DNA of 64,000 bases from Variovorax fucosicus. Lineage in GTDB: Bacteria; Pseudomonadota; Gammaproteobacteria; Burkholderiales; Burkholderiaceae_C. Within the stretch, counting starts at the first letter, position 1; the number at the start of each line of letters is the position of its first letter. The position numbers were made by a program, and so were the translations under genes. Positions 1-9,459 of the stretch are shown here, in pieces. The stretch covers positions 1,426,001-1,490,000 of the forward strand of contig NZ_JASZYU010000001.1 of NCBI RefSeq assembly GCF_030316825.1, written 5' to 3'. The notes under the pieces are model-generated. The model was given only the letters and a program-made list of their open reading frames with translations. It was not told the DNA's origin and ran no database searches.

Positions 1-2
1 CG

Positions 3-1412
3 GCGGTCGAGGCGAATCGGATCGCGCAGGTGCTGGTCGAAGATCTCGGCCTCGTGCCCGGCAACCGCGTGCTGCTGCGCGGCGGCAACTCGGTGTCGAT
101 GGCGCTAGCCTGGCTCGCGGTGGTCAAGGCGGGGTTGATCGCCGTCGCCACGATGCCGCTGCTGCGCGCCAAGGAGCTCGAAGAAATCATCGACAAGGCG
201 GAGCCTGCGGCGGCTCTGTGCGACGGCCGCTTGCTGGCCGAACTGGAGACGGCGCGCGCCGGCCATCCGGTGCTGAAGGCGGTGCTGGCCTTCAACCAAC
301 CCGACAACGCCGACTCGCTCGAAGTGCGCGCCGCGGCGAAAAGCGGCATCTTCCCAGCCTGTCCGACGGCGGCCGACGACATTGCGCTGCTGGCCTTCAC
401 CTCCGGCACTACGGGCAAGCCCAAGGCGCCCGTCACCACCCATCGCGACGTGCTCGCGATGTGCGAAACCTGGCCGCGCCATGTGCTCAAGGCGCGCAGC
501 GACGACATCGTCATCGGCTCGCCGCCGCTGGCCTTCACCTTCGGGCTCGGCGGCCTGCTGGTGTACCCGATGTGGGCCGGCTCCTCGGTCTATTTCCCCG
601 ATGCCGGCTACACGCCCGAAGGCATGGTCAAGGTGATCAACGAGATCGGCGCGACCATCTGCTACACCGCACCCACCTTCTACCGCCAGATGGCGCCGTT
701 CGCCCGGCAGCACGGCGTGCCGAGCCTGCGCATCAGCGTGAGCGCCGGCGAGGCCTTGCCCGACGCAACCCGCCAGCTCTGGAAGGAGGCCACCGGCATC
801 GAGATGCTCGACGGCATCGGCGGCACCGAGGTGTTCCACATCTACATCTCGGCGGCCGGCGATGACATCCGGCGAGGCTCCATCGGCAAGGCCGTGCCGG
901 GCTTCACCGCGAAGGTGGTGGATGAACAAGGCGACGAGGTGCCGCGCGGCACCGTGGGCAAGTTGGCGATCATCGGGCCGGTCGGCTGCCGCTACCTCGA
1001 CGACGCGCGCCAGACCGACTACGTGAAGAACGGCTGGAACTACCCGGGCGATGCCTTCGTGCAGGACGAAGACGGCTACTTTTTCTACCAGGCGCGCGCC
1101 GACGACATGATCGTATCGGCCGGCTACAACATCGGCGGCCCCGAAGTCGAGGACGCGCTGCTGCGTCATCCCGCAGTCGCCGAGTGCGGGGTGATCGGCA
1201 AGCCCGACGAAGAGCGCGGCATGGTGGTGAAGGCCTTCTGCGTGCTCAAGCCGGGCCACACCGGCGATGCCGTGCTGGTGAAGGCGCTGCAAGACCACGT
1301 GAAAGCCAGCATCGCACCCTACAAATACCCGCGCGAGATCGAATTCGTGGCCGCACTGCCCCGCACCGAAACCGGCAAGCTCCAACGCTTCAAATTAAGG
1401 ACAAATCCATGA
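3..1412 (+). CDS. Aryl-CoA ligase (benzoate / 2-aminobenzoate-CoA ligase type), 5' partial
   Basis: The 3' part of an ANL-superfamily acyl-CoA synthetase, which would activate an aromatic acid with ATP and CoA before ring degradation. The frame is open to the left window edge, so the true start lies outside and the GTG at 30 is not the start. About 469 residues are visible. They include the P-loop TSGTTGKPKAP near 407-440, the GGTE adenylate motif near 820-835, and the C-terminal PRTETGKLQRF with the adenylation lysine. Overall sequence character resembles benzoate and 2-aminobenzoate-CoA ligases, but the substrate cannot be fixed from sequence. The stop overlaps the Rid-family start by four bases (ATGA), so the two genes are translationally coupled. 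The rest of the operon is upstream and not visible. Confidence 0.88.
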   Translation, partial: AVEANRIAQVLVEDLGLVPGNRVLLRGGNSVSMALAWLAVVKAGLIAVATMPLLRAKELEEIIDKAEPAAALCDGRLLAELETARAGHPVLKAVLAFNQPDNADSLEVRAAAKSGIFPACPTAADDIALLAFTSGTTGKPKAPVTTHRDVLAMCETWPRHVLKARSDDIVIGSPPLAFTFGLGGLLVYPMWAGSSVYFPDAGYTPEGMVKVINEIGATICYTAPTFYRQMAPFARQHGVPSLRISVSAGEALPDATRQLWKEATGIEMLDGIGGTEVFHIYISAAGDDIRRGSIGKAVPGFTAKVVDEQGDEVPRGTVGKLAIIGPVGCRYLDDARQTDYVKNGWNYPGDAFVQDEDGYFFYQARADDMIVSAGYNIGGPEVEDALLRHPAVAECGVIGKPDEERGMVVKAFCVLKPGHTGDAVLVKALQDHVKASIAPYKYPREIEFVAALPRTETGKLQRFKLRTNP

Positions 1413-1804
1413 TGCAGTTTCTGCAACCGCCCGGCTGGCTGCCGCCCAAGGGCTATGCCAATGGCATCGCGACCCGCGGCACCCAGGTGTTCGTCGGCGG
1501 CCAGATCGGCTGGAACGCGCAGCAGCAGTTCGAGTCGGACGATTTCATCGCGCAGACCGGCCAGGCCTTGCGCAACATCGTCGAAGTGCTGCGCGAAGCC
1601 GGTGCCGGGCCCGAGCACATGGTGCGGATGACCTGGTACATCACAGACCGCGACGAGTACAACGCGCGCCTTGGCGAACTCGGCCCGGTGTATCGCGAGG
1701 CCATGGGCCGCAACTTTCCGGCAATGACCTGCGTGCAGGTCGCAAAGCTGGTGGAGTCGCGCGCCAAGGTCGAGATCGAGGTGACGGCCGTTATTCCCGA
1801 CTGA
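1409..1804 (+). CDS. Rid-family (YjgF/YER057c/UK114) protein lacking the RidA arginine
   Basis: A 131-residue small trimer-forming Rid-superfamily protein. RidA-type members hydrolyse reactive enamine/imine intermediates. The fold signature is clear: the VGGQIGWN strand near the N-terminus and the FPAMTCVQVAKL strand near the C-terminus. In E. coli RidA the latter reads FPARSCVEVARL, and its arginine is essential for imine deamination; here that position is Met. It therefore probably belongs to a Rid subfamily without deaminase activity, or one adapted to an aromatic intermediate. It starts in an ATGA overlap with the CoA ligase. Two consecutive ATG codons (1409 and 1412) are possible starts; I use the first. 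A strong hairpin follows the stop. Confidence 0.88.
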   Translation: MMQFLQPPGWLPPKGYANGIATRGTQVFVGGQIGWNAQQQFESDDFIAQTGQALRNIVEVLREAGAGPEHMVRMTWYITDRDEYNARLGELGPVYREAMGRNFPAMTCVQVAKLVESRAKVEIEVTAVIPD

Positions 1805-1827
1805 GAAAGAAAACGACCGCCAAAGAA

Positions 1828-1857
1828 AAAAGGCCCTGTTCGAAAACAGGGCCTTTT
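1828..1857. terminator. Bidirectional rho-independent terminator
   Basis: A perfect 13-bp stem (AAAAGGCCCTGTT paired with AACAGGGCCTTTT) with a CGAA/TTCG tetraloop. On the minus strand it is followed by a T-rich run and would end the ribosomal operon/tRNA transcript. On the plus strand the stem's own TTTT ends the ligase-Rid operon. Confidence 0.92.
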
Positions 1858-1861
1858 AATT

Positions 1862-1938
<77 letters not shown>

Positions 1939-1948
1939 GCAAGATGGA

Positions 1949-1954
1949 ATTATA
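1949..1954 (-). promoter_or_regulatory. Possible -10 element for tRNA-fMet
   Basis: A perfect TATAAT on the minus strand, 10 nt before the mature tRNA 5' end, just downstream of the rplQ stop. No convincing -35 is visible 16-18 nt upstream, where the sequence is rplQ coding DNA. Internal promoter activity is therefore only a possibility. Confidence 0.45.
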
Positions 1955-1956
1955 GC

Positions 1957-2358
1957 TTATTCAGCGGCGCTCTGCTCGGCAGATGCGTCTTCTTTCACTT
2001 CGGGACGGTCGACCAATTCGACCAGCGCCATCGGCGCGTTGTCGCCCACGCGGAAACCCATTTTCAGGATGCGCGTGTAGCCGCCCGGACGCGTGTTGTA
2101 GCGCGGGCCCAGCACGTTGAACAGCTTGACCACGCTGTCGCGATCGCGCAGGCGGTCGAAGGCCAGGCGCTTGTTGGCGACCGTCGGCTTCTTGGCCAGG
2201 GTGATCATCGGCTCGACCACACGGCGCAATTCCTTGGCCTTGGGGACGGTGGTCTTGATGACTTCATGCTCGATGAGCGAGTTCATCATGTTCTGCAGCA
2301 TCGCGAGGCGGTGCGAGCTGGTGCGGTTGAGTTTGCGGAGTCCGTGACCGTGACGCAT
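1957..2358 (-). CDS. rplQ: 50S ribosomal protein L17
   Basis: 133 residues beginning [17 protein letters not shown], the invariant bL17 N-terminus. It is a structural protein of the large subunit near the exit tunnel. It is the last protein gene of the alpha operon, 76 nt after rpoA, as in most proteobacteria. The acidic C-terminal tail beyond about residue 120 is a lineage-specific extension over the 127-residue E. coli protein. Initiator tRNA-fMet follows 18 nt downstream. Confidence 0.98.
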   Translation of the reverse strand: MRHGHGLRKLNRTSSHRLAMLQNMMNSLIEHEVIKTTVPKAKELRRVVEPMITLAKKPTVANKRLAFDRLRDRDSVVKLFNVLGPRYNTRPGGYTRILKMGFRVGDNAPMALVELVDRPEVKEDASAEQSAAE

Positions 2359-2434
2359 GGTGATTTCCTTTTGAGGTTTTTAATAAAGGCAGCCGTGTCA
2401 GGTACTGCCCTTTGCGGTTGACCGCTTCGGTTGA

Positions 2435-3424
2435 TTAACGCTTGTCGAGGCCGGCCGGCGGCCAGCTTTCGAGCTTCATGCCCAAGGTGAGGCCGCGCGA
2501 GGCGAGCACTTCCTTGATTTCGTTGAGCGACTTGCGACCCAGGTTCGGGGTCTTGAGCAGCTCGTTCTCGGTGCGCTGGATCAGGTCACCGATGTAGTAG
2601 ATGTTTTCGGCCTTCAGGCAGTTGGCCGAACGCACGGTCAGTTCGAGTTCGTCGACAGGGCGCAGCAGGATCGGGTCGAACTGTTGCGCGCTGCGCGGTG
2701 CCGGCGCGTCGAACGCGGCGAGTTCGCCACCTTCGAGCTGGGCAAACACAGCCAGTTGCTCGACCAGGATCTTGGCCGAAGCGCGCACGGCGTCTTCGGC
2801 GGTGATCGCGCCGTTGGTTTCGATTTCGACCAGCAGCTTGTCGAGGTCGGTGCGTTGTTCGACACGGGCGCTTTCGACCGTGTAGCTCACGCGCTTGACC
2901 GGCGAGAACGAAGCGTCGAGGACGATGCGGCCAATCGACTTGGTCGGCTCGTCGGCGTAGCGGCGCATCGTGCCGGGCACATAGCCGCGACCCTTTTCAA
3001 CCTTGATCTGCATGTCGAGCTTGCCGCCTTGCGACAGGTGCGCGATCACGTGGTCGGGGTTGATGATCTCGACGTCGTGCGGGGTCTGGATGTCCGACGC
3101 CAGCACCGGGCCTTCGCCGTCCTTGCGCAGGCTCAGCGTGACTTCATCGCGGTTGTGGAGCTTGAACACCACGCCCTTGAGGTTCAGCAGGATGTTGACG
3201 ACATCTTCCTGCACGCCGTCGATCGACGAGTACTCGTGGAGCACGCCGGCGATCGTGACTTCGGTGGCCGAGTAGCCCACCATCGACGACAGCAGAACGC
3301 GACGCAGCGCGTTGCCGAGCGTGTGGCCATAGCCGCGCTCGAAGGGTTCGAGCGTGACCTTGGCCTTGTTGGCGGCGAGTTGCTCGACCTGGATGGTCTT
3401 GGGTTTCAGCAGGGTGGTTTGCAT
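2435..3424 (-). CDS. rpoA: DNA-directed RNA polymerase alpha subunit
   Basis: 329 residues, the usual size for beta/gammaproteobacterial alpha. The N-terminal dimerisation/assembly domain (about 1-235) contains the [19 protein letters not shown] motif. A linker leads to the C-terminal DNA- and activator-binding domain (about 245-329) with two helix-hairpin-helix-like segments, including [19 protein letters not shown]. The gene sits between rpsD and rplQ as in the canonical alpha operon. A terminator-like hairpin lies in the 137-nt gap upstream, so rpoA could be partly uncoupled from rpsD transcription. The start is preceded by a GAGAGGAAG ribosome-binding site. Confidence 0.99.
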   Translation of the reverse strand: MQTTLLKPKTIQVEQLAANKAKVTLEPFERGYGHTLGNALRRVLLSSMVGYSATEVTIAGVLHEYSSIDGVQEDVVNILLNLKGVVFKLHNRDEVTLSLRKDGEGPVLASDIQTPHDVEIINPDHVIAHLSQGGKLDMQIKVEKGRGYVPGTMRRYADEPTKSIGRIVLDASFSPVKRVSYTVESARVEQRTDLDKLLVEIETNGAITAEDAVRASAKILVEQLAVFAQLEGGELAAFDAPAPRSAQQFDPILLRPVDELELTVRSANCLKAENIYYIGDLIQRTENELLKTPNLGRKSLNEIKEVLASRGLTLGMKLESWPPAGLDKR

Positions 3425-3504
3425 GCAGACTTCCTCTCAATACCCCCGGTTCGTTACACCGGTAAGGCTGGTGAAGTGCCCTGCGCGGTGCAGCGCGGAG
3501 GGAA

Positions 3505-3542
3505 CAAAAAAAATCAAGGACGAGGCCGCGCAGCAGCCTCGT
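3505..3542 (-). terminator. Terminator-like hairpin between rpsD and rpoA
   Basis: On the minus strand, a 7-bp stem ACGAGGC/GCCTCGT (3536-3542 with 3520-3526) is followed six bases later by an uninterrupted run of eight Ts. It resembles an attenuator or partial terminator inside the alpha operon. Read-through must occur unless rpoA has its own promoter, and I could not find a strong one. Confidence 0.6.
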
Positions 3543-3561
3543 TTTCTTCCATGTACTCGCG

Positions 3562-4185
3562 TTAACGCGAGTACAGCTCCACGATCAGCGATTCGTTGAT
3601 GTCGGCGGCGAATTCGTCGCGATCCGGCACCTTCTTGAACACGCCTTCGCCCTTGTCGGCGTTCACTTCCACCCAGGCCGGCATGCCGACTTGTGCGGCC
3701 AGTTGCAGCGCCTCGGCAATCCGGGTCTGCTTCTTCGACTTGTCGCGCACGGCGATCACGTCGCCGGTCTTGACCAGGTACGACGGGATGTTGACCGACT
3801 TGCCGTTGACCGTGATCGCCTTGTGCGACACGAGCTGGCGTGCCTCGGCGCGGGTCGAGCCGAAGCCCATGCGGTACACCACGTTGTCGAGGCGTGCCTC
3901 GAGGATGAACAGCAGGTTGGCGCCGGTGTTGCCGCGACGGCGATCGGCTTCCTCGAAGTAGCGGCGGAACTGCTTTTCGAGCACGCCGTACATGCGCTTG
4001 ACCTTCTGCTTTTCACGCAGTTGCAGGCCGAAGTCGGAGGTGCGCTGACCCGAGGTGCGACCGTGCTGGCCGGGCTTGGAGTCGAACTTGGCCTTGTCCT
4101 GGATGGAGCGACGGGCGCTCTTGAGGAACAGGTCGGTGCCTTCGCGGCGGGAAAGTTTGGCCTTGGGGCCGAGGTAGCGTGCCAC
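3562..4185 (-). CDS. rpsD: 30S ribosomal protein S4
   Basis: 207 residues starting [20 protein letters not shown], a clear uS4. The N-terminal four-helix part is followed by an S4 RNA-binding domain (about residues 95-160). uS4 nucleates assembly of the 16S 5' domain. In E. coli it is also the translational repressor of the alpha operon. Here it is unusual in being flanked by 133- and 137-nt gaps, each holding a hairpin plus T-run. All other neighbours in the cluster are tightly packed. Confidence 0.99.
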   Translation of the reverse strand: MARYLGPKAKLSRREGTDLFLKSARRSIQDKAKFDSKPGQHGRTSGQRTSDFGLQLREKQKVKRMYGVLEKQFRRYFEEADRRRGNTGANLLFILEARLDNVVYRMGFGSTRAEARQLVSHKAITVNGKSVNIPSYLVKTGDVIAVRDKSKKQTRIAEALQLAAQVGMPAWVEVNADKGEGVFKKVPDRDEFAADINESLIVELYSR

Positions 4186-4265
4186 TTGATCTTCCTTTGT
4201 GTCATCTGCCGCGGGGAGAACCTGCGGGAGCCATCAGCGGCGTGCCGATGGCGGTGGGCTTGTTG

Positions 4266-4304
4266 AAAAAACAAAATGCGCAGCCGCTGTGAAGCAGGCT
4301 GCGC
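4266..4304 (-). terminator. Terminator-like hairpin between rpsK and rpsD
   Basis: Minus-strand stem GCGCAGCC/GGCTGCGC (4297-4304 with 4278-4285), a perfect 8 bp with an 11-nt loop. It is followed directly by a T-rich tract (ATTTTGTTTTT, complement of 4266-4277). It has the form of an intrinsic terminator or attenuator inside an essential operon, 14 nt after the rpsK stop. Confidence 0.65.
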
Positions 4305-4318
4305 CGGGCGTTGTCGCT

Positions 4319-4723
4319 TTAGATGCGACGACGCTTTTGCGGACGGCAGCCGTTGTGCGGAACTGGCGTCACGTCGGCGATCGAGTTGATGCGGATGCCG
4401 AGTGCGGCGAGTGCGCGCACCGACGATTCGCGACCCGGGCCGGGGCCCTTGATCTCGACATCGAGGTTCTTGATGCCCTGTTCCACGGCAGCACGACCGG
4501 CGACTTCCGAAGCGACCTGCGCTGCGAAGGGCGTCGACTTGCGCGAACCCTTGAAGCCCTGGCCACCCGACGAAGCCCACGACAGGGCGTTGCCCTGGCG
4601 ATCGGTGATCGTGATGATGGTGTTGTTGAACGAGGCATGCACGTGGGCGATACCGTCCGCAACGTTCTTGCGAACCTTCTTGCGAACGCGCTGTGCGGCG
4701 TTATTGGCAGGAGCTTTAGCCAT
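4319..4723 (-). CDS. rpsK: 30S ribosomal protein S11
   Basis: 134 residues with the conserved uS11 core and the basic C-terminus ending [13 protein letters not shown]. It is a platform protein of the small subunit that contacts the E-site region. It follows rpsM by 12 nt in the alpha operon. A terminator-like hairpin lies just downstream, before rpsD. Confidence 0.99.
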   Translation of the reverse strand: MAKAPANNAAQRVRKKVRKNVADGIAHVHASFNNTIITITDRQGNALSWASSGGQGFKGSRKSTPFAAQVASEVAGRAAVEQGIKNLDVEIKGPGPGRESSVRALAALGIRINSIADVTPVPHNGCRPQKRRRI

Positions 4724-4735
4724 GCTGGTCTATCC

Positions 4736-5101
4736 TTATTTCTTCAGGGACTGCGCAGCCTTGCGCGGACCCTTGCGGGTACGGGCATTGGTGCGCGTGC
4801 GCTGGCCGCGCATCGGCAGGCCACGACGGTGGCGGAAGCCGCGGTAGCAGCCGATGTCCATCAAACGCTTGATGTTCATCGTCGTTTCGCGACGCAGGTC
4901 ACCTTCGATCGTGAAGAGCGCGATCTGGTCGCGGATCTTCTCGAGATCGGCGTCGGTCAGATCCTTGATCTTCTTCGAATAGTCGATGCCAGTCGCTTCG
5001 CAGATCTTGCGAGCGCGGGTGCGACCGATGCCGAAAATGGCGGTCAGGCCGATCTCAGCGTGCTTGTGCGGCGGAATGTTGATGCCAGCGATACGTGCCA
5101 T
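4736..5101 (-). CDS. rpsM: 30S ribosomal protein S13
   Basis: 121 residues starting [14 protein letters not shown], with the uS13 helix-two-turn-helix region and the basic C-terminal tail ([16 protein letters not shown]) that reaches the P-site tRNA. It is the first gene of the classical alpha operon. It lies 23 nt after rpmJ, so spc and alpha genes appear to form one continuous transcription unit here. Confidence 0.99.
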   Translation of the reverse strand: MARIAGINIPPHKHAEIGLTAIFGIGRTRARKICEATGIDYSKKIKDLTDADLEKIRDQIALFTIEGDLRRETTMNIKRLMDIGCYRGFRHRRGLPMRGQRTRTNARTRKGPRKAAQSLKK

Positions 5102-5124
5102 GTGCGTCCTCTAATACTCTCGAA

Positions 5125-5238
5125 TCAACCCTGGCGCTGCTTATGGCGCGGGTCGGTACAGATCACTCGCACCACACCCTTGCGGCGGATGACCTTGCAA
5201 TTGCGACAAATGGTTTTGACCGAAGCCGAAACTCTCAT
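5125..5238 (-). CDS. rpmJ: 50S ribosomal protein L36
   Basis: A 37-residue gene read directly from the minus strand. The protein starts [19 protein letters not shown] and ends in DPRHKQRQG. The zinc-binding C-x2-C ... C ... H pattern (CRNC, IC, RH) marks the zinc-containing (C+) form of bL36. It lies between secY and rpsM. In many betaproteobacteria infA separates secY and rpmJ; here only 34 nt do, and infA is absent. Confidence 0.97.
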   Translation of the reverse strand: MRVSASVKTICRNCKVIRRKGVVRVICTDPRHKQRQG

Positions 5239-5272
5239 TTCATTCTCCTAGAACTGTTCTCGTTAACCTGGA

Positions 5273-6583
5273 CTACGACGTCTTGAAGTTGGCCTTCTTC
5301 AGCAGCGACTCGTACTGCTGGGACATCATGTAGTTCTGCACTTGGGCCATGAAGTCCATGGTCACCACAACGATGATCAAGAGCGAGGTGCCGCCGAAAT
5401 AGAACGGCACGTTGTACTTGAGGATCAGGAACTCTGGCAGCAGGCAGACGAAGGTGATGTACACCGCGCCAGCCAACGTCAGGCGAACCAGGATCTTGTC
5501 GATGTAGCGCGCGGTCTGGTCACCCGGACGAATGCCCGGAATGAACGCACCGCTCTTCTTCAGGTTGTCGGCCGTTTCCTTGCTGTTGAACACAAGGGCC
5601 GTATAGAAGAAGCAGAAAAAGACGATGGCCGCTGCATACAGCAGCACGTAGATCGGCTGGCCCGGCGTCAGTGCACCTGCGATGTCCTTGATCCAGCGCA
5701 CGCTGTCGCCGGTGCTGAACCAGCCGACCACGGTCGCCGGCAGCAGGATGATCGACGAGGCGAAGATCGGCGGAATCACACCGGCCATGTTGAGCTTCAG
5801 GGGCAGATGCGACGACTGGCCGCCATAGACCTTGTTGCCCACCTGGCGCCGCGCGTAATTCACGAGAATCTTGCGCTGGCCGCGTTCCACGAACACCACG
5901 AAGTAGGTCACCAGCACCACCGTCGCCACGATGAACAGTGCAACCAGCACGTTCATGGCGCCGGTGCGAACCAGCTCGAGCAGGCCGCCGATGGCATTGG
6001 GAAGACCCGCCGCGATGCCTGCGAAGATCAGGATCGAGATGCCGTTGCCGAGACCGCGTTCGGTGATCTGCTCACCCAGCCACATCAGGAACATCGAACC
6101 GGCCGTGAGGCTGATCATGGCCGTGATGCGGAAGCCGAAGCCGGGCGTGATCACCAGGCCTGCCGACGATTCGAGCGCCACGGCGATGCTGAACGACTGG
6201 AACAAAGCAAGACCCAGGGCGCCATAGCGCGTGTACTGCGTGATCTTGCGACGACCGGCCTCGCCTTCCTTCTTCAATTGCTCGAAGGAGGGCAGCACGT
6301 AGGTCATCAACTGCATGATGATCGACGCGGAGATGTACGGCATGATGCCCAACGCGAACACGGTGAAGCGCGACAGCGCGCCGCCCGAAAACATGTTGAA
6401 CAGACTCAGGATGCCGCCCTGCTGCCCCTGGAACAGCTGCGCCAGCTGATCCGGGTTGATGCCCGGAACAGGAATGTGCGCGCCGATGCGATAGACCACG
6501 AGCGCGAGCAGCAAGAAGACCAGCCGGCGACGGAGGTCACCGAACTTGCCTGTCTTTGCGAGCGTTGCCGCGTTGGTTGCCAC
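5273..6583 (-). CDS. secY: Preprotein translocase subunit SecY
   Basis: 436 residues, the normal SecY length, with ten predicted membrane segments. It forms the protein-conducting channel of the SecYEG translocon in the inner membrane. Recognisable features are the lateral-gate/plug region near [14 protein letters not shown] and the TM2 segment [17 protein letters not shown]. The cytosolic loop C5 contains the conserved arginine motif [10 protein letters not shown]. It lies 25 nt after rplO and before rpmJ, the canonical spc operon position. Confidence 0.99.
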   Translation of the reverse strand: MATNAATLAKTGKFGDLRRRLVFLLLALVVYRIGAHIPVPGINPDQLAQLFQGQQGGILSLFNMFSGGALSRFTVFALGIMPYISASIIMQLMTYVLPSFEQLKKEGEAGRRKITQYTRYGALGLALFQSFSIAVALESSAGLVITPGFGFRITAMISLTAGSMFLMWLGEQITERGLGNGISILIFAGIAAGLPNAIGGLLELVRTGAMNVLVALFIVATVVLVTYFVVFVERGQRKILVNYARRQVGNKVYGGQSSHLPLKLNMAGVIPPIFASSIILLPATVVGWFSTGDSVRWIKDIAGALTPGQPIYVLLYAAAIVFFCFFYTALVFNSKETADNLKKSGAFIPGIRPGDQTARYIDKILVRLTLAGAVYITFVCLLPEFLILKYNVPFYFGGTSLLIIVVVTMDFMAQVQNYMMSQQYESLLKKANFKTS

Positions 6584-6608
6584 TACAGCCTTCTTTCCGG
6601 TGCCGGGT

Positions 6609-7040
6609 TCAGGCGACGCTGCCGCCAGCGGCTTCGATCGCGGCCTTGGCGCCGGCGGTCGCGCCGATGCCCGTCAGCTTGACGGCCTTGGTCAGTTCAC
6701 CGGTCTTGATGACCTTGACGACCTTGGCGATCTGGCCGACGAGGCCAGCTTGCTTCAGTGCCAGCAGGTCGACTTCGGCCAGGCCGAGGGCTTCCAGCGC
6801 GGTCAACGTGACTTCGGCGTTGTACTTGAGCAGCTGCGACTTGAAGCCGCGCTTCGGCAGGCGACGTTGCAAAGGCATTTGACCGCCTTCGAAACCCACC
6901 TTGTGGAAACCACCCGCGCGCGACTTCTGGCCCTTGTGACCGCGACCTGCCGTCTTGCCGATGCCGGAGCCGATACCGCGACCGACACGGCGCTTGTAAT
7001 GCTTGGCGCCGTCCGCCGGCTTGATGCCATTGAGTTCCAT
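6609..7040 (-). CDS. rplO: 50S ribosomal protein L15
   Basis: 143 residues with the glycine/basic-rich N-terminal extension ([18 protein letters not shown]) that penetrates 23S rRNA, and the globular C-terminal uL15 domain. It follows rpmD by 11 nt and precedes secY, as in the standard spc operon. Confidence 0.98.
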   Translation of the reverse strand: MELNGIKPADGAKHYKRRVGRGIGSGIGKTAGRGHKGQKSRAGGFHKVGFEGGQMPLQRRLPKRGFKSQLLKYNAEVTLTALEALGLAEVDLLALKQAGLVGQIAKVVKVIKTGELTKAVKLTGIGATAGAKAAIEAAGGSVA

Positions 7041-7051
7041 ATCAGTCTCTC

Positions 7052-7237
7052 TTACAGAACTTTGACCAGATAACTGATCTTGTTGATCATGCCGCGCACG
7101 GCGGGCGTGTCCTGCAGCTCGCTCACGCTGTTGAGCTTGCGCAGGCCCAGGCCGCGCACCGTGGCGCGATGTGCTTCCTTGGTGCCGATCGGGCTCTTGA
7201 CCAGTTGCACCTTGAGCGTTTGTTGTTGCGTCGTCAT
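7052..7237 (-). CDS. rpmD: 50S ribosomal protein L30
   Basis: 61 residues, single-domain bacterial uL30, with the typical [21 protein letters not shown] core. It lies between rpsE (14 nt upstream) and rplO (11 nt downstream). Confidence 0.97.
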   Translation of the reverse strand: MTTQQQTLKVQLVKSPIGTKEAHRATVRGLGLRKLNSVSELQDTPAVRGMINKISYLVKVL

Positions 7238-7251
7238 TCCGATGCTCCAGT

Positions 7252-7770
7252 TCAGGCGAAGAGTTCTTCGACCGTCAGGCCGCGCTTGGCAGCGACGGCA
7301 GAGGCGGTGGTCGAATTCTTCAGGCCGTCCAGCGTGGCACGAACCATGTTGTAGGGGTTCGACGAACCATGGCTCTTGGCCACGATGTCGGTGATGCCCA
7401 GCACTTCGAACACGGCGCGCATCGGGCCGCCGGCGATGATGCCGGTACCCTTCGGGGCCGGGATCATGACGACCGAAGCGGCGCCATGGTGGCCGGTCAC
7501 GCGGTGGTGCAGCGTGCCGTTCTTGATCGAGATCTTGAACAGGTTGCGGCGGGCTTCTTCCATGGCCTTCTGCACGGCTGCCGGCACTTCTTTCGACTTG
7601 CCCTTGCCCATGCCGACCTTGCCGTCGCCGTCACCGACCACGGTGAGTGCTGCGAAACCGAGGATACGACCACCCTTCACCACCTTGGTGACGCGGTTGA
7701 TCGCGATCATCTTCTCGCGCAGACCGTCTTCCGGTCCTTCGTTCTGCGTTCTTGCCTGAATCTTTGCCAT
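7252..7770 (-). CDS. rpsE: 30S ribosomal protein S5
   Basis: 172 residues with the uS5 N-terminal double-stranded-RNA-binding-like domain ([20 protein letters not shown]) and the C-terminal ribosomal S5 fold. It contributes to decoding fidelity and mRNA entry-channel helicase activity. It follows rplR by 21 nt. Confidence 0.99.
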   Translation of the reverse strand: MAKIQARTQNEGPEDGLREKMIAINRVTKVVKGGRILGFAALTVVGDGDGKVGMGKGKSKEVPAAVQKAMEEARRNLFKISIKNGTLHHRVTGHHGAASVVMIPAPKGTGIIAGGPMRAVFEVLGITDIVAKSHGSSNPYNMVRATLDGLKNSTTASAVAAKRGLTVEELFA

Positions 7771-7791
7771 TTTGAATTCCTGAGCGTTCGG

Positions 7792-8160
7792 TTAGAACTG
7801 CAGACCGGCTTCGCGGGCCGCATCGGCCAGCGCCTTGACGCGGCCGTGGTACGCAAAACCTGCGCGGTCGAAAGCAACCTTGTCGACGCCGGCTGCCTTG
7901 GCCTTTTCGGCGATGCGCTTGCCGATCAGCGTGGCGGCGGCGGCATTGCCACCCTTGCCAGACGCGCCGAGCGAGCTGCGCACTTCGGCTTCGGCCGTCG
8001 AGGCCGTGGCCAGCACCTTGGCGCCGTCGCCGGAGATGACGGTGGCGTAGATGTGCAGGTTGGTGCGGTTCACCGTGAGACGGGCCACGCCCTGGGTCGC
8101 GATGCGGATGCGGGTCTGGCGCGAGCGGCGCAGACGTTGTGCTTTTTTGGTCAACATCAT
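7792..8160 (-). CDS. rplR: 50S ribosomal protein L18
   Basis: 122 residues, a uL18 that binds 5S rRNA. Two consecutive ATG codons are available (8160 and 8157); the family usually begins MLTKK, which would be the second. The rest of the protein is full length and conserved, including the C-terminal [21 protein letters not shown]. It lies 11 nt after rplF. Confidence 0.98.
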   Translation of the reverse strand: MMLTKKAQRLRRSRQTRIRIATQGVARLTVNRTNLHIYATVISGDGAKVLATASTAEAEVRSSLGASGKGGNAAAATLIGKRIAEKAKAAGVDKVAFDRAGFAYHGRVKALADAAREAGLQF

Positions 8161-8171
8161 TTTGCTGCCCC

Positions 8172-8705
8172 TTACTTCTTCTTGGTCTCTTTGATCACGA
8201 TCTTTTCGTCCGAATAACGGATGCCCTTGCCCTTGTAAGGCTCAGGCGGACGAACAGCGCGAATCTCGGCGGCGATCTGGCCGACGCGTTGACGGTCTGC
8301 ACCCTTGATCACGACTTCTGTCGGGGTCGGGGTTGCCACCGTAATGCCTTGCGGCATGTCGATGTTGACGGGGTGCGAGTAGCCCACCGTGAGGTTGAGC
8401 TTGGCGCCTTGCGCCTGGGCCTTGTAGCCCACGCCGACGAGGTTGAGCTTCTTCTCGAAGCCCTTGGTCACGCCGACCACCATGTTGTTGACCAGCTGGC
8501 GCAGCGTGCCGCTCATCGCGTTGGCTTCACGCGATTCGTTGGCGGGCTCGAAGCTCAGCTTGCCATCCTTGTTGACGACGTTGACCAGAACGTTGCGGGT
8601 CAGCGCGAGCGTGCCGCCCGTGCCCTTCACGTTGATCTGGTCGTCCTTGATCGACACATCCACACCTGCGGGGATGGCGACCGGCATTTTTCCGACTCGG
8701 GACAT
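8172..8705 (-). CDS. rplF: 50S ribosomal protein L6
   Basis: 177 residues from the start [12 protein letters not shown], which is the conserved uL6 N-terminus and has an AGGAG site 11 nt upstream. The frame is open 20 codons further upstream, but that stretch overlaps the end of rpsH and is not part of the family. Two tandem uL6 domains are visible. The C-terminal motif [15 protein letters not shown] binds the sarcin-ricin region. Confidence 0.98.
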   Translation of the reverse strand: MSRVGKMPVAIPAGVDVSIKDDQINVKGTGGTLALTRNVLVNVVNKDGKLSFEPANESREANAMSGTLRQLVNNMVVGVTKGFEKKLNLVGVGYKAQAQGAKLNLTVGYSHPVNIDMPQGITVATPTPTEVVIKGADRQRVGQIAAEIRAVRPPEPYKGKGIRYSDEKIVIKETKKK

Positions 8706-8730
8706 TTTCAGTGACTCCTCAATGTCTCGG

Positions 8731-9126
8731 TTAGGCGACGTAGCACAGCACTTCGCCACCGACACCGGTAGCGCGCGCCTTGCGGTCGGTCATCACGCCT
8801 TGCGGCGTGGTCACGATCGCAACGCCAAGGCCGTTCTGCACTTGCGGAATCGCGGTGCTGCCCTTGTAGACGCGCAGGCCGGGGCGGCTCACGCGTTCGA
8901 TGCGTTCGATCACCGGGCGACCGGCGTAGTACTTCAGTGCGATTTCGAGTTCGGACTTGCCAGCTTCGGTCTTGACCTGGAAGCTGTCGATGTAGCCCTC
9001 GTCTTTCAGCACCTGTGCGATTGCGATCTTCACCTTGGAAGACGGAACCGACACGGTGGGCTTCGCCACCATCTGCGCGTTACGGATACGCGTCAGCAGG
9101 TCGGCAATAGGATCACTCATGCTCAT
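8731..9126 (-). CDS. rpsH: 30S ribosomal protein S8
   Basis: 131 residues with the uS8 start [18 protein letters not shown] and the C-terminal rRNA-binding motif [22 protein letters not shown]. In E. coli uS8 is the translational repressor of the spc operon, acting at the rplE region. It lies 20 nt after rpsN. Confidence 0.99.
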   Translation of the reverse strand: MSMSDPIADLLTRIRNAQMVAKPTVSVPSSKVKIAIAQVLKDEGYIDSFQVKTEAGKSELEIALKYYAGRPVIERIERVSRPGLRVYKGSTAIPQVQNGLGVAIVTTPQGVMTDRKARATGVGGEVLCYVA

Positions 9127-9146
9127 GTTGTTTGCTCCTGCCTGGC

Positions 9147-9452
9147 TTACCAGCTGGCCTTGGTGACACCGGGGATGTCACCAGCGAAAGCCAGTTCGCG
9201 GATCTTGGCGCGGGCCAGACCGAACTGACGGAAGGTGCCACGCGGGCGACCGGTGATGGCGCAACGGTTGCGCTGACGGGTCGGGTTCGCGTTGCGCGGG
9301 AGCTTTTGCAGGCCCAGACGGGCAGCCGCACGCTCTTCGTCGCTCTTCTTCGCGTCGTTGGCGATCGCCTTGAGTTCGGCGTGCTTCGCAGCGTACTTGG
9401 CGACCAGGTTGTCGCGCTTGAGTTCGCGCTGGATCAATGATGCTTTAGCCAT
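9147..9452 (-). CDS. rpsN: 30S ribosomal protein S14 (zinc-free form)
   Basis: 101 residues starting [14 protein letters not shown]. The frame is open upstream but overlaps rplE, and the family start is clear. It is the long, zinc-independent uS14: the C-terminal [21 protein letters not shown] segment carries only one cysteine instead of the CxxC pairs of the zinc form. It lies 7 nt after rplE. Confidence 0.98.
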   Translation of the reverse strand: MAKASLIQRELKRDNLVAKYAAKHAELKAIANDAKKSDEERAAARLGLQKLPRNANPTRQRNRCAITGRPRGTFRQFGLARAKIRELAFAGDIPGVTKASW

Positions 9453-9459
9453 GGTCGCC

